This document shows, piece by piece, positions 13,070-23,711 of a stretch of 64,000 nucleotides of DNA. Every line of letters begins with the position of its first letter. Position 1 is the first letter of the stretch. The notes under the pieces are model-generated. The model did no database searches. It was not told the DNA's origin and saw only the letters and a program-made list of their open reading frames with translations. The position numbers and the translations under genes were made by a program. The DNA comes from Apostichopus japonicus (taxonomy: Eukaryota > Echinodermata > Holothuroidea > Aspidochirotida > Stichopodidae). The stretch is from assembly GCF_037975245.1 (NCBI RefSeq), contig NC_092579.1, positions 31,531,166-31,595,165 on the forward strand, written 5' to 3'.

Positions 13070-15974
13070 TTGGCAAGCTCTTGACTTAATAATCAGAATG
13101 GTTTCATACGCTATTGAACATAATCGATACTTTATCGGTTTGGGGAACTTCATGAAGCTCCCCCATGTGATCTGTTGCACACCCCACCCATTTTGAAACT
13201 ATTTTCAAGATCACCTGCATCCAAAATTGTGCAATATTTCATGGAAATGGCATAGAAACGGAATGTTCCAATTAGTTTGTCCTGAATGCACCAAAGACAG
13301 CGAATGTGTGAGATTTTCAAAGAGATACTTGTGGAAGACTTGATATGTAATCATTTCATAAGTAAAACAGCAAAGATGGAGGAATGTTGTGCTGCTGATG
13401 TTAGATGTAAGAGTGACTTAGATCTGCAACCAGCACAAAAATTTGATCACAGGAACTTTTTAATTTGTTACAGGGTTACATAACAGGCAACGTGTACGGC
13501 CAGCCGTTTGTGAGACACGAACTGAAGCCCAAGAGCGACGTCGCCTACCCAGCCGCCTCCACCAACTTCATCTACATCTACGACAACAAATTTGAGAAGA
13601 GCAGATACGAGTCACCGATCAAGATGTTGAACAGGAGGCAGGCAGAGGAGAAGACGAAATGGCTGAACACGCCAAACACATACTCCAAGGTGAAGGTAGC
13701 CCAAGAGTACGCCAACTGGGGAGAGGAAGGGGAAGACGAGGGCTACAAGACAAAGATACACCTGAGTAGTAGTGACATGTAATTGGTGGTAGGCACATCA
13801 TCTGTTTGACAGAATCACCCGACACAATCCTTAATTTTGGGCAATTTGGGGACTTTGACAATTCAAGACATCAAAGAGGCACTTGCCAAGGTGATGAAAA
13901 TGTTTTGATTTTAGCACTTTCCAGAAACAAAAAAATATAAATCTAAAATGTCCTACAGATGGAATTATCAGAAGTTAGTCATCCTTTGTTTGTTTGCTAT
14001 TTATTTAGCAAATGTTTGATCTTTTCAGAGGGAGAACAAGGATAGAAGGGTTGTTGGGGGGAGGGGGAAGCGGGATTGTCACCATTCTGGACAATGTTAG
14101 TCATCCTTTGATTGGCTGAATAAATATCTATCTATAAATATCTATCTAATGTGATCCGGGGCGGTGATTTGTTTCAAATATTGATGGGGTACATTTGCTT
14201 GGGTGCAGGTGCGTAGCAACTTTCATCCCCCAAATTGTTCTCGCGCTTTGTGATATTTTGTATATTACTAACTAAGCGGAGCGCCACCATCGGTTGGCAA
14301 GCAGCGTACAAGAAAATTTCTGGTTTTGATAGCCCCCAGATCACCGAAAATGGCACTTCTCAGGCTTGAAAATGACCAACCAGATGTACACTTTTGCCTG
14401 AGAACCAAGTTTTTTCCGAATAGTTTTTTTTTCCATCCATTACCTATTTTAAGATTGACACCAGTCACACATCATGTTGGATCTCATTGCATCTCCTGTG
14501 GATCATTGCTTTTGTAGGTAATACTACGTAACGGCCCAAAATACCCGTCAGCCCCACTTTTCAAGGTTTTAAAGCCCATTATTTGTTCAGAATTTGAATA
14601 AAAAATTCACTTCAAACATGCCCATAATGTTGCACAAAATATCATCTATGGACAACCAATATATAGAAAAAAAACCTTCAACCCCTAACAGACCTGTCAA
14701 AATTGCACGAGTAGAGGGAAGTATGATGAAGAATGTTGGTCAGGGAAGTTTCGAAAATTCAGACACAGTTAATGATATTAAAACCTCTTATAACAGCTAC
14801 TATAAAACTTCCATATCATAAAAAAAAAATACAAAAAAAAATTGAGGGGGGGAGCGGTCTCCCCCTTCGCCCCCTGGCTACGCTCCTGCGGTTAGAAATC
14901 TTGTAGGAAACAGGCCAAATGGAAACCCAGTAACTCTTCTCTCTGGTTACATTTTTCACAGTGGGTAGGTGACAAGGACCCCAAGAGTGGTGATGCAGGC
15001 GCTATCACCGATCCACAACAGTTTGCAAGACAGGGACAAGGTCATAAGGAGTACAAGAAGAAGGTTAAACTGTACGTTGATGACGTTATACACTGTTATT
15101 TCTAATTGATTGTTTTATTTTTGTTATTTGTCACCACTTTCTCCTTCCTCTCACTTCTTTCCCATTTTTTCGCCTTTCCCCTAATTCGGTCTTCCGAGGA
15201 GTGAATGATGTATCTGGTATGTTATAGAAAAAGTGGTAAAAAAAAAAGATAATGTAAAAGTGTATCAGTGGGTGTTGCCCTGGATTCGTTGAAGCGGACT
15301 CCGCACGTAGGTAGGGTTCTCCCCTTGGAGGGAGCGGACTCCCCATTTAGGGAGCCATTTCCACATGTAGGGAGGGTTCACCCAAGAAAGTTTTTTAAGA
15401 TGTGGTATTTACTACTTTTGTATTTTTATGGTAGGTTGAAGCGGGTGGGTGTATATTTCCTCACGCCCCCGACCCCCTTCCCACCCAGGATCATTTTACA
15501 CACAGCAGACCCTTAGCCAGCCTCAAAAATTTGCTGTGAGAACTTTAAACATTCTTAAATCTCTCCTCCTTAGTATCACTCTTCAATGTCCTCTTAGTGT
15601 TATGTTATGTGTCTTCTTAGTGCTATGTTATGTGTTCTGTCATTCTGACATCTTTGATAGATGTCCCAAAGAGTGTCTGCCGGTGAAGTTTCCGTAACCA
15701 TATTACCCAGAAATGAAAATTTGATGAGGTCACACCTGCATCCAACAGAACGAGGCATTTAGCACTCATGCCACATGCTCCTTGCAGCTGGTGCCAGGAC
15801 CGCGGTGGCAAAAGGCATGAATTTTTAATGCCTCATCCTTAATGGCAGAGAGACTATGAATAGAAGTGTTATAATGTTATCAACGAGGATGTTGTCTACT
15901 CTTTGAATTTCAGATTAGGCAAGAGCGTTTTGGGGATAAGACACACCCTGGACCCATCTCTGAAGTTCTGGCAG
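1965..15974 (+). CDS. Adducin-like gene, seven exons visible, partial and broken
   Basis: Adducins cap actin filaments and link spectrin to actin at the membrane skeleton. Seven exons (1965-2035, 3328-3376, 3726-3954, 8044-8208, 13474-13755, 14962-15063, 15914-15974) follow the family order. They cover the end of the class II aldolase-like head (HVHT, MKCGLLSMSQEAL, HNHGIVCCGGSIEEAY), the neck (KLEFEAMMRHLDNM) and the proximal tail (EKTKWLNTPNTYSKV, then TDPQQF). Phases chain correctly except at three lesions: a TAA at 3347-3349, one extra base near 3789 and a missing GT after 13755. The N-terminal head lies left of the window. No downstream exon or basic MARCKS-like C-terminus was found, so the gene is truncated, or its 3' exons lie further away. 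It may be a pseudogene, a null allele or an error-bearing assembly. Family identity is secure; functionality is doubtful. Confidence 0.8.
3328..3376 (+). CDS. Adducin-like exon B with in-frame TAA
   Basis: In the frame that joins exon C it reads RPGTKCI, stop, HVHTSAAAA, against the family pattern RPDVKCVVHIHTPAGAA. The stop (3347-3349) replaces a conserved valine one residue before the HxH motif. The donor GTGAGT at 3377 is strong and phase 0. The acceptor (CAG ending 3327) is inferred from homology. Confidence 0.65.
3726..3954 (+). CDS. Adducin-like exon C (aldolase-like core) with +1 frameshift
   Basis: Begins after TTGACAG and ends at GTAAAG. The first frame gives VSTMKCGLLSMSQEALICGE. 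From about 3792 the second frame gives HYDFTGIVVEEE and then LHNHGIVCCGGSIEEAYF and ACEIQ, matching adducin to the exon end. The exon is 229 nt, one more than the 76 codons the phases of its neighbours require, so a single extra nucleotide lies around 3786-3796. Confidence 0.85.
5252..5455. repeat. Imperfect inverted repeat with GTATTCGAATAC palindromes
   Basis: An arm containing CTATAAG, CAGAGCCAAAATATGTAAATGAG and a matching inverted arm ending TTGGCTCTGAC..ATACTTATAG enclose many short GTATTCGAATA/AGGTATTC units. Similar units spread to 5150 and 5575. The layout recalls a degraded foldback element, but no target duplication was found. Confidence 0.6.
5697..6804 (-). CDS. Small two-exon antisense gene in an adducin intron, unknown protein
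   Basis: Exon 1 runs from ATG at 6804 down to 6585 and ends with the donor GTATGT. Exon 2 starts after TTTATGTTCAG at 5845 and ends in a stop at 5697. Phase 1 matches at the junction, giving about 122 residues. The N-terminal part (KKCVIYWMKDQQVSTES, then AVCLIKWRGKRPYSRKII) resembles the small chromatin-type domain often seen at the start of invertebrate BEN-domain or transposon-derived proteins. That resemblance is recalled, not searched. No BEN domain follows. The second exon is hydrophilic (YIHSMCGRNQWTEPQPQE, KCMNATRKIHEIEEAV) and contains a possible donor (GCT|GTATTT), so more exons could exist. It lies opposite to adducin, inside the intron between exons C and D. Confidence 0.5.
7190..7735 (-). 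other. Two unrecognised open frames, possible mobile-element remnant
   Basis: On the minus strand one frame from about 7716 reads KFRPFDETFESFSIEAF and CQGTKELNTAITEQAQK. A second, about 80 codons from 7440 to 7190, includes CTICMRYNRSIVTLSGK and SKRFDTESCGRLRAQAEL. Composition looks protein-like rather than random, but I recognise no family. They lie about 400 bp upstream of the start of the antisense gene. They may be the broken coding region of a DNA transposon. Confidence 0.25.
8044..8208 (+). CDS. Adducin-like exon D (head-neck junction)
   Basis: Exactly 55 codons, phase 0 at both ends, between CGTGACAG and GTAAGA. It encodes IHAVGLDNVIHLPDEV and finishes KLEFEAMMRHLDNM. The latter is the conserved adducin neck start (EQEFEALMRMLDNL in vertebrates). 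This exon is intact. Confidence 0.9.
8231..12680. mobile_element. Candidate 4.45-kb element with ~35-bp terminal inverted repeats
   Basis: The left end reads ATTAGGGAAACAGTCCCCTT and continues ACAGCGAAGTTGCA. The reverse complement of the right end starts with the same 20 bases and continues ACACCGAAGGTGCA. The pair encloses most of the intron between adducin exons D and E. No transposase is visible inside; the interior is AT-rich with scattered short ORFs, a poly-G run at 10,070 and a hAT-like fragment at 12,188. Flanking bases (AAAAC and GAATT) show no clear target duplication. It could be a non-autonomous DNA transposon or simply two inverted copies of a shorter repeat. Confidence 0.4.
12188..12295 (+). 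mobile_element. Fragment of a hAT-like miniature element
   Basis: Starts CAAGGGCGTAGGAACCGG, followed by a G/C-rich hairpin (GGGGGCGCCAGCCCCC) and GGAGGGGCGGAAGTATCATT. This is the same family as the complete 359-bp copy at 22,594-22,952. The right end is missing. Confidence 0.6.
13032..13076. repeat. (AT)n microsatellite
   Basis: About 22 uninterrupted AT dinucleotides in the intron upstream of adducin exon E. Confidence 0.95.
13474..13755 (+). CDS. Adducin-like exon E (neck and proximal tail), donor site lost
   Basis: Ninety-four codons in phase 0 after TTTGTTACAG. It encodes GYITGNVYGQPF, YPAASTNFIY, then RRQAEEKTKWLNTPNTYSKV, which is diagnostic of adducin (REKTRWLN, TPNTY). Homology places the 3' boundary after YKTK at 13755, where the next exon begins WVGD. 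The intron there starts ATACACCTGAG, not GT, as if the first base had changed. If unspliced, the frame runs nine more codons to TAA at 13780-13782, giving an IHLSSSDM end. That could instead be a short alternative C-terminus. Confidence 0.85.
14206..14888 (+). mobile_element. hAT-like non-autonomous element
   Basis: Termini are CAGGTGCGTAGCAAC and, inverted, CAGGAGCGTAGCCAGG. The interior contains AAGCGGAGCGCCACCAT followed by a GCAGCGTACAAGAAAATTT stretch, also found in the elements at 46,464-46,799 and (inverted) 47,297-48,169. The flanking 8-mers do not match, so target duplication is not shown. No transposase is present. It sits between adducin exons E and F. Confidence 0.5.
14962..15063 (+). 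CDS. Adducin-like exon F (tail)
   Basis: Thirty-four codons after TTTTTCACAG encode WVGDKDPKSGDAGAITDPQQF and end GHKEYKKK. This aligns with the adducin tail segment around EDPLQFVPAGTNP. The boundary at 15063 (AAG|GTTAAA, weak donor) keeps the frame into exon G. The stronger donor GTACGT at 15072 would break it. Confidence 0.75.
15914..15974 (+). CDS. Adducin-like exon G (tail)
   Basis: Sixty-one nucleotides between TTGAATTTCAG and GTATAA encode IRQERFGDKTHPGPISEVLA, matching the conserved IREQNxQDxxxAGPQSQxLA segment of adducins. It ends in phase 1. This is the last adducin exon recognised in the window. Confidence 0.85.
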
Positions 15975-18900
15975 GTATAACTTATGGAGATGCTTGCAGA
16001 ACACAGGTGCGTTGGAATTTTCCTTGTCTCTGGCCCCCCTACCTTCCATTCTCCCCACCCCCCACCCCCTCTGCATTTATCTATTAAGTCCACATTCTTA
16101 AAGGATATCTCTTGTTTTAGATTATGAAGAGCAGAGCCACCCACCTATTTCTGTTTATAGATTGTTTATGATTTGCATACTAGTATAAAGTATACCGACT
16201 AAGTTCAGTAGTATGTCAGCTGATAAGGCTTTTTGTTTCATGGACAAGACCGTAATAAGTTGGTGTAGGGTTATATAGCAGTTGTACGGGTATGCTACTG
16301 TAGACAAGGACAGAATAAAGTGCCCTCGCTACCTGTTGTGTTCTAACGCGTCTCATACCAGCACAACAGTGTCCTGTTTCATTGAAGCTTTTACACTGGT
16401 TCGAGAGTAAACCACTTGTATCAGCCCGATGACCCTCTAATAATATTGTAAACATTGATCAAGATCTAATAATATGGTAAAGTTTGATCAAGGTACCAGT
16501 TTACTTAAGAATAGAAAGTCTTTTTTTTTCTGTCTGTAGTTAGGTAATAGCTTGGCTGGCCTATCCCCCAATCCCAACACTTATTTTTATGTTATTTGAT
16601 TAAGCATTATCTTGACCGCACCTACCAATGGGCTGCCAAAGACTTAAGTATCCTTGCTTAGAAAAATTGTAAAAATCTTCATCATTAATCCAAAACAAGC
16701 ACTAAGTAATAGAAAGAGAGAAAATAAAAGGAAGGGGGGGGGGGCAATTTTGTTTTATCAATGTGCCTGGTGTGACAGTCGTTAGGATACGATTCATGTG
16801 TACTTATTAAAGTGTGGTGAAAATGACGGATGGTCTCGACATCCCTGCCGTTAGGTTCTATGTAAGTAATATCAGTGAATGTAGAAAGTACATGAGCTAC
16901 AGGGAAAAGTTGAGATATTAGCCCTCATCCCACCACCCCTGCACTCCACCCAGTAAAATGTGTGGGTAAATTGACACTGAAGCTAGTAATTGGACATGCC
17001 ACTGGAGTTGCACTTCATGTTAAAATCAATAGGTTGAACAAACTTCCATTGATAAGATCGAATTAATTGATCAATCTCAACTTACTGAAGCCAGCTTACT
17101 CCGAAACAAATATCTTTCAGTTATGGCTTGTTTTGATATTCTTCATTAATGATTACACAAAGTGATTGGTTTTAAGTGTAGAAATCATGTCACCTTTTAT
17201 GTGAGTCATAAATCAATGCTTTGCTTTACTTTTGTTGGTGAACTCGGTTTGATCAGTGCTGTTCTACCCAACCTCTACCCCCACCTATCCCCACCCCCCA
17301 AATTGCAGTTGTTTTCGGATCGGTTTGACTAGACTCACATGTTTGAAAGACTTGCCTGCAGCTTTTGTTTACTTTTCAATTGAGTGTTTTGTTTTGAATT
17401 TATTTTTGAAGTGATATTGTTTTCGTAAGCTTCACTTTCACCCTTTTTTGCATGAAAAAATGTTTTTATGGTAATGTGTGTATCTTTGCTGAACATCAGA
17501 AAGAAAAAAAATACAAGAAGATAATTTCATAATGAAACTATAGTTTAGAGAATTAATACCCAAGAGATTCTCAAAGAATATTATTTTAGATTTGCCAGAT
17601 TTTCTGAAAACATCGGTTCTGATCCTGCCAGACTCTATGTTTATTGTTCAGTTAAAGTAGCATTCAGCTTGAAAAATCTCAATAAAACACCAAACCATGT
17701 ATTCCATATCAAATACGAACATAATCGATGTGCAAATGATAGAAATTACACAAAGAGGAAGTTTTAACCTCCAACTATGTCCATATTAGCTGTTAGCGTT
17801 AGTCTTTACCATGTTTTTACTGTTTCTAGTTTTAGTGTTCGACTAACAAACAGTTTAAAACAAAAAAAATGGGGAAAAAAGTGCTCCTTTAATCTAAATT
17901 GCCTGCATGGAATATAGCTCCACTTTTAGTCAAATTACAGTAGTGCATGTCACCTTTAAACCCTGTCATTCTTCAATCTCCTTAAACTAGATCCCCCAAA
18001 ATTGCTTGACTTTCTCTCCAAACTACGATGTTGCCTCGACCAAAAAGAGGGGAGAAAGGAGAAACTGTTTTCTTTCTTAATTCAGCCATCTTTTTGGGCA
18101 TTTGCTACAATGATGTGATTTTGCTGTGACGTTGTCACAACTTGTCACAACGTGTCACAAGTCTGTATTTACTCTGTCGTTGTCGTTGATGTTGTTGCAA
18201 GTTTTGGTTTCCTTCCCCACTCGGTCGACCAGGATGCGCCACTGTCGGATTCTCGTGACGGTATGTAACCAGGCCAACAGGAATAGGAAATAAATTTAAT
18301 AACAAAACAAGGACAATAGCGCATCTTGGGAATAAAAGCAACCGAAATATCATCATTTTGTCACGGTGGATTTATATTGCAGACTTGAGGTTTCTGTATT
18401 ATCTATGAGGACATTATTAGAACAAACATCAGTAGCAACTGAAGTTCTCTCTCACCCTGTTTACTTCATCCATTTTCATTTTTCTTGGTGGTGAAGGGTG
18501 ATGGGTGTGGGGAAGTGGGGGGTTAAATGCCACCCTGAATATTTAAAATATGCAAAATTCTTAAAACCACAGAAAGATCAAATGTAAGAGAGGATCAAGA
18601 TGTCTTACTTGACTTTTCATATAGCAGAAGGGACAGAGGTGATCAGGCTAATTAGCCATGTGAAGTTGCACCTCTTTGGGCGTGGGTCGGAGGGGGAGAA
18701 ATACACCAAGGGTTTCGTACAGAAATATTGCATAATATTGCCTTCACCTGGTGGTAATTAGAATTGAATGAAAAGTGTAGTACGTTAAATGCTACTTCAC
18801 AAAATTGATTGATCTTTTAGCTTTCAATTCAGGCTTCGTCGCTGAAATGCTCTCTCAACCGATTCTCCATTCAGTGATAAAAGGACATCTGGATTCAACT

Positions 18901-19740
18901 TTAAGTCTCTGCTTGTTTGTTTGTTTCTGTCCTCTCTAAATATGAAAGTCTCAATATCTGTCCCATCCATGTTTTGCCATGCCAAGCATCATATATTTAC
19001 AGACTAATTGCACCCATTTCGACAGTGCTGAAGTAAAACTCTTTAAAGTGTTTTTAGGGAACTATTTAGTAGCTACTTGACCCGACTGTCAACTTATTTT
19101 CTATGGTATCAATTTTTCTTTAAATCCATTCGGATATGGGTATTTTGAGTTTTTCATACGACGTAAACACAAACAAAAATGTTGGTCATGAATAGCACAC
19201 AGCTCCTCTGTTTTTACTTACATTTCAAAACTGAGTAAATTGGTTGGTTTTATAACTTGCCTCGTAGTTGTGTTCTGATGAATATCCTTCATTGTTTGTA
19301 CTTACTTTCATGTGATATTTAGGTATAAAGCCCCATTATGCCTTCCATTATAAACACGAACAAACTGTTCCCTAACCCTAGTTTGGTACCATTGTGTAGT
19401 TAATAAGCAGACAATCTTGTAGGTGCATTGTTTGCCAAATATTTTGGCTGAATCTCAGAGAACGAGCGAGAATAGAAACCTCCAAAACATTATTATTCAG
19501 ACCGTCCAGATGGAATGCATAGTGAGACTTTAACATCAAAGGACAAGATGTACAGTGACCTTTGAGTTAATGTTATATATTCTTTGATGGTATGATATTC
19601 CTTTTATTACCCTTATATTTCTTACATCATGGTGAAGCGTGTAAAACCTACCTTTATAATCCCCACCGGTTTCATACACAGTGTATCAAAGACTGGAACA
19701 GTATGAACTATCTTTTTAACTGTTTCCATTCATTTAGAAG
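15975..19740. other. Non-coding, no gene recognised
   Basis: No exon or mobile-element ORF is recognised on either strand. There are C-rich patches near 16,030, 17,270 and 18,490 and a poly-G run at 16,734. This may be adducin intron or intergenic DNA. Confidence 0.5.
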
Positions 19741-19912
19741 ATAGTGTGCTTAACAGGTCCCATTGGCCCCAGTAAGCTTTTGCCGCCCTATCTAACCCAC
19801 TAATCTGCTCCCAGGGAGGACGAGAACCACTCTCCTTCCAATTCAACACTGGCCCAATATTACTATCCTTTAGTTGGTACCCCCTGAGCTGCTCCTTGGT
19901 ACAGCTCTCAAC

Positions 19913-22135
19913 CTAATTAGAGTCCGCCGTAGCTATGTTACATAACCCTGGGGTCTCTTTCGGAGGGTTGGCAGGCAATGCTCCGGAATGCACCATGGGG
20001 GGATCACTTCTCGACAAAGCGTCTGCATTGGCATGCACTCTGCCAGGCCTAGTTTCTATCTGAAAATCATATGTGCCCAGCACTTCCAGCCACCTAGCTA
20101 CCTGACCCTCGGGGGATTTAAAGTTATACAACCAACGGAGGGAGCCATGATCCGTGCGTAACAAAAATTTCCTGCCATAAAGGTAGTGGCGGAAATTCTT
20201 AATAAAAGTTACAACAGCAAGAATTTCTCTACGTGTTATGGAATACTTCTTTTCACTACTGCTTAGCGTAAGACTGGCATAGGCCGCAGGATGTTCTTCA
20301 CCCCGAATGGTCTGAGACAACACAGCCCCTATTGCTGTATTGCTAGCATCAGTATCAAGGATAAACATCTGACTAAAATTTGGGTAGGCTAATGCGGGAG
20401 CTGTCATCAGTTTAGATTTCAGAGTCTGAAATCGTTCTTCACACTCCTCAGACCACAGAAACCTTTGGCCTTTCTTTGTTAGTGCATGTAGGGGACTGGC
20501 AATTTCTGCAAAGTTCCTAATAAATTTCCTGTAATAGGAACACAGTCCCAGAAATCCCCTTAGTTGCTTCAGTACGTGTTGTGGGAGGGGGCCAATCTGT
20601 GATTACTTCGATCTTACTGGGATCGGTACCCACCCCGTGATCAGAGACAATGTGACCTAAATACTTGACTTCCTTTTTGAGCAAGTCACACTTGGAAGGC
20701 TTAAGCTTCAACCCTGCCCCCTTAATCGGTCGAAAACTTCTCCTAGGCGTACTAAATGCTCCTCTATCGTGGTGGCATATATTATGATATCATCGATATA
20801 TATAAGACATATTTGCCAATGTAACTCACGAAGTACCTGCTCCATTAATCTCTGAAAAGTGGCAGAGGCGTTGCACAATCCAAAAGGTAACACATTAAAC
20901 TCATAAAGACCACTACCCATTGAGAAGGCTGTTTTCTCCCTGTCTCTACGGTCCATTTCGACTTGCCAGTACCCACTTTTTAGATCAAGGGTAGAAAACC
21001 ACTTAGCCCCTGATAATGCATCTAAGCTATCATCTATCCTAGGCAATGGAAAGGCGTCTTTATTAGTAACGTCATTTTACCTACGATAGTCTATACAAAA
21101 CCATAAAGAGCCAGCTTTCTTTTTCACTAGAACCACTGGGGAGGACCACGCACTCTTAGAAGGAAAAATGAAGCCTTGCGTCAACATCTCATTCACTTCG
21201 GCCTGTGCTTCTACCTGTTTATGAAAGGGGAGTCTCCTAGAGAGCTGTCGGATTGGGGTTGCATCACCCGTATCAATGCAATGCTTAACCAACCCAATCC
21301 TTCCTAAGGGGTCACCTTCGCAAGAGAACACACTACGGTCATCCTGCAAAAACTGCCTCAAACGAATACGCTCACAATTGGGTACACCCTCCCCACTTCG
21401 ATGGAGCAAATCTTCCATCTCGGCCGGTAACCCACTGGTATAATTGTTCTCTACCTCATCTACCTCCACAACGTTGGCAATGGGGGAAACTATGCCTACA
21501 TGGGTACCTTTGTACAATGTTACAGGATTCGAAGTACCATTTAATAGTCTAATAGGGACAGTCCTTCTAGAAGTATCAACTAAAGCAAGTCCAACCATAA
21601 CATGGCGGCTTTCAGGCACTCCAGGTTTAGTTTCCAGTAGGCCTGGCCCATTCAGCTTCCCCGGGGGCACTCCATACATCAATTCTAACACCCCTGACAC
21701 CATAATCTCGCTCTCTGCAGGGATAAAGACTGTCTCAACCAGTGCTACCCTAACTGGCTGATCCAGCGGAGTCTCACAAAGAGGAACAGCTAAGCGGGTC
21801 CTACCAACAAACAATAGGGGTTCACCTCCCAATTGTATCAAACATTCATGTTCTCAAAAGTCAATTCCAAGTAAACCAGGGGCAGTGATACCGCCAACTA
21901 GGACTTGCACTGGAATCTTCAGGGTGTGAAATTTGAAGGTTAAGTTACATTTACCTTTTACTTGGAGTGGCCTACCATCAACATCGGCAAAACTGGCTCC
22001 CGTCTCAGTAAGTGGAGCCAAATTACCTGCAGAGCATAAATGCTCCCATGTCTGAACACTAATGATGGTAGTACCAGCGCCAGTATCTACTAAAAAAGCA
22101 ATCTCGGTATTAGAGATACATATATTTGCACACAA
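19913..22135 (-). pseudogene. Gypsy pol remnant: protease, RT, RNase H
   Basis: Protease occupies 22,135-21,854, with the aspartate motif LVDTGAGTTIIS. A TGA follows near 21,856. RT begins at the 21,841 frame (SPVVLVKKK) and has a TAA after DYRR at about 21,074. It continues at 21,046 with LDLKSGYWQVEM and the catalytic YIDD near 20,800. A further stop near 20,712 and a frameshift near 20,520 precede the connection and RNase H segment (LDTDASNTAIGAVLSQ, LLRTDHGSLRWL) in 20,407-19,913. Past the final stop, a short linker with AYWGQWDLL marks where integrase should begin. Dead copy of a retrotransposon polyprotein. Confidence 0.85.
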
Positions 22136-22227
22136 AGCTCCCCCTGACTTGACCTTCTCCCCATTTCCAAAACGTTGCAGGGCTTCAATTTGCTCAGTCG
22201 AGGGGCACCCCTCATCCCCGACTGACT

Positions 22228-23557
22228 CTAGTTTCCCGATCCCTGTCTACTTGGCTTAGAGGGACAGTACCGGCTAATGTGACCTAACTGCCCACACCTC
22301 CAACACTGCATGGGACCAGGCCCAGACCCAGTTAAAGGGGGTGGCGCTGGCGGACCTTGCTGAACAAATTGACTTAACCTAGCATTGTCCTCCAAACCTT
22401 TTCCCAATTGTACTTCCAGCCTATCCAATCTTTCAGTAATTCCGCCAACCGTATCCGACGATGCCGAAACAGTATAGACAGAACGCCGGGGTTTCATCAC
22501 TCCCTCTGCCTGGTCAATAGCCTCCACCTCAAGGGCAAGATGCAGAGTATTTTCTATTGTCTTGGGTCTACCCCTTCGAACAACAATCCTAGCCAAGGGT
22601 GTAGGAACCGGGGGGGGGGGGGGCTGGGGGGTGCCAGCCCCCCAGTGAAAAATGTGGAGGGGCGGAAGTATCATTCCGCCCCCCCCCCCCCCCACTTCGC
22701 AAGTCAGAAAACCCCTTTTCATTTCCAAATGAGAAAAAAATCTCATTTGGAGCATCAAATTGCATCTAAGGCCAGGTGAAAATACAAAATTAAGTTTACA
22801 AAACGGAGTGGGTGTTGAAGTGTGCTATATTGCACCAAATTGCATCTGAGACCACCTGGAAATGCAAACGGTCCCCCTCCCCTTAGACCCCTCCCCCAGG
22901 CCGGCCATCAATCTTCAGCCCCCCCACTCAAAAGTACCTTCCTACGCCACTGATCCTAGCATCCCTGTCACGTAAAGCACCCAAAAAAGACTCTAGAGCT
23001 AACTCGTCATGTGCTCGCATATCAAGGCCGGGATAAGCCTCTATCACTTCCCGACGGATTGAAGAGCACAGCCCAGGTAAGGTCTCACCCTCTGCCCGTA
23101 CTCTAGATCTTAATTTTGCCCTTCTAGCGCTAGTCAGGGCTGCTGGAGCAAAAAATCTAGAAAGTGCGTTTACAGTGGTCTCATAACTACCACGGTCTGT
23201 AGATGATAGTCCCATATATACCTCCTGGGCGTGCCCAGTTAACTTAGCTACCAGGATTTTTGATTTTTCTAATTCCGTCCACCCATTAATCTCCGCACAG
23301 ACTGTAAAATGAGTCAGCTAATGATCCCACTTTCTTCTCCCATCATAACTATCTGGCATAATAATAGGTTTACGGAACGAGTCACCTAAGGCATTTGAAT
23401 TACGAACCCCTCTGCCTGGCGAAGTACCCCTATTATATAACCAATCCCTATCCCTGGTAAGATTAAATTGACAAACCTCAGCTTCTCTCTCCAGTGCCTC
23501 TATCTCGGCAATAAGCCTCTCCACAGAGTCCCCCTCGCTCTCTCGTCGTGCAGCCAT
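22228..23557 (-). pseudogene. Gypsy gag remnant split by a hAT-type insertion
   Basis: Starts with MAARRESEGDSVERLIAEIE at 23,557 and runs through a capsid-like region (SRFFAPAALTSARRAKL). It ends with one CCHC knuckle, CWRCGQLGHISRYC, near 22,290. A stop falls at about 23,318. The frame is interrupted between RDRDAR and VVRRGRPK by the 359-bp element at 22,594-22,952, and the two halves are colinear around it. Confidence 0.8.
22594..22952. mobile_element. hAT-type miniature element with 8-bp target duplication
   Basis: Ends are CAAGGGTGTAGGAACC and, inverted, CAGTGGCGTAGGAAGG. ATCCTAGC is repeated perfectly on each side (22,586-22,593 and 22,953-22,960). The 8-bp duplication and CAG..G termini are typical of the hAT superfamily. 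The interior is G/C-rich with a poly-G/poly-C hairpin and no coding capacity. It is nested in gypsy gag, so it is younger than the gypsy insertion. Confidence 0.85.
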
Positions 23558-23711
23558 CTCGCCTCCTTCCAGAAACCAGGCTTACTTAAAGGTAAAGAAA
23601 CTTGGTATGATATTAAATTGTCAAAATACCATGGGGCTCCAAAGCCCTGCCAGCAAACTTGAAATAGGGAGGTGGGGTGACAAAAATAATCCCACTTCTG
23701 ACACCAATTTC

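Noticed and set aside
15268-15697. Plus-strand ORFs next to adducin exon F
   Set aside because: Intronic; composed of short GGAGCGGACTCC-type repeats and C-rich DNA.
21444-22779. Plus-strand ORFs of 65-123 codons
   Set aside because: Antisense shadows of gypsy gag/pol and of the hAT-type insertion.
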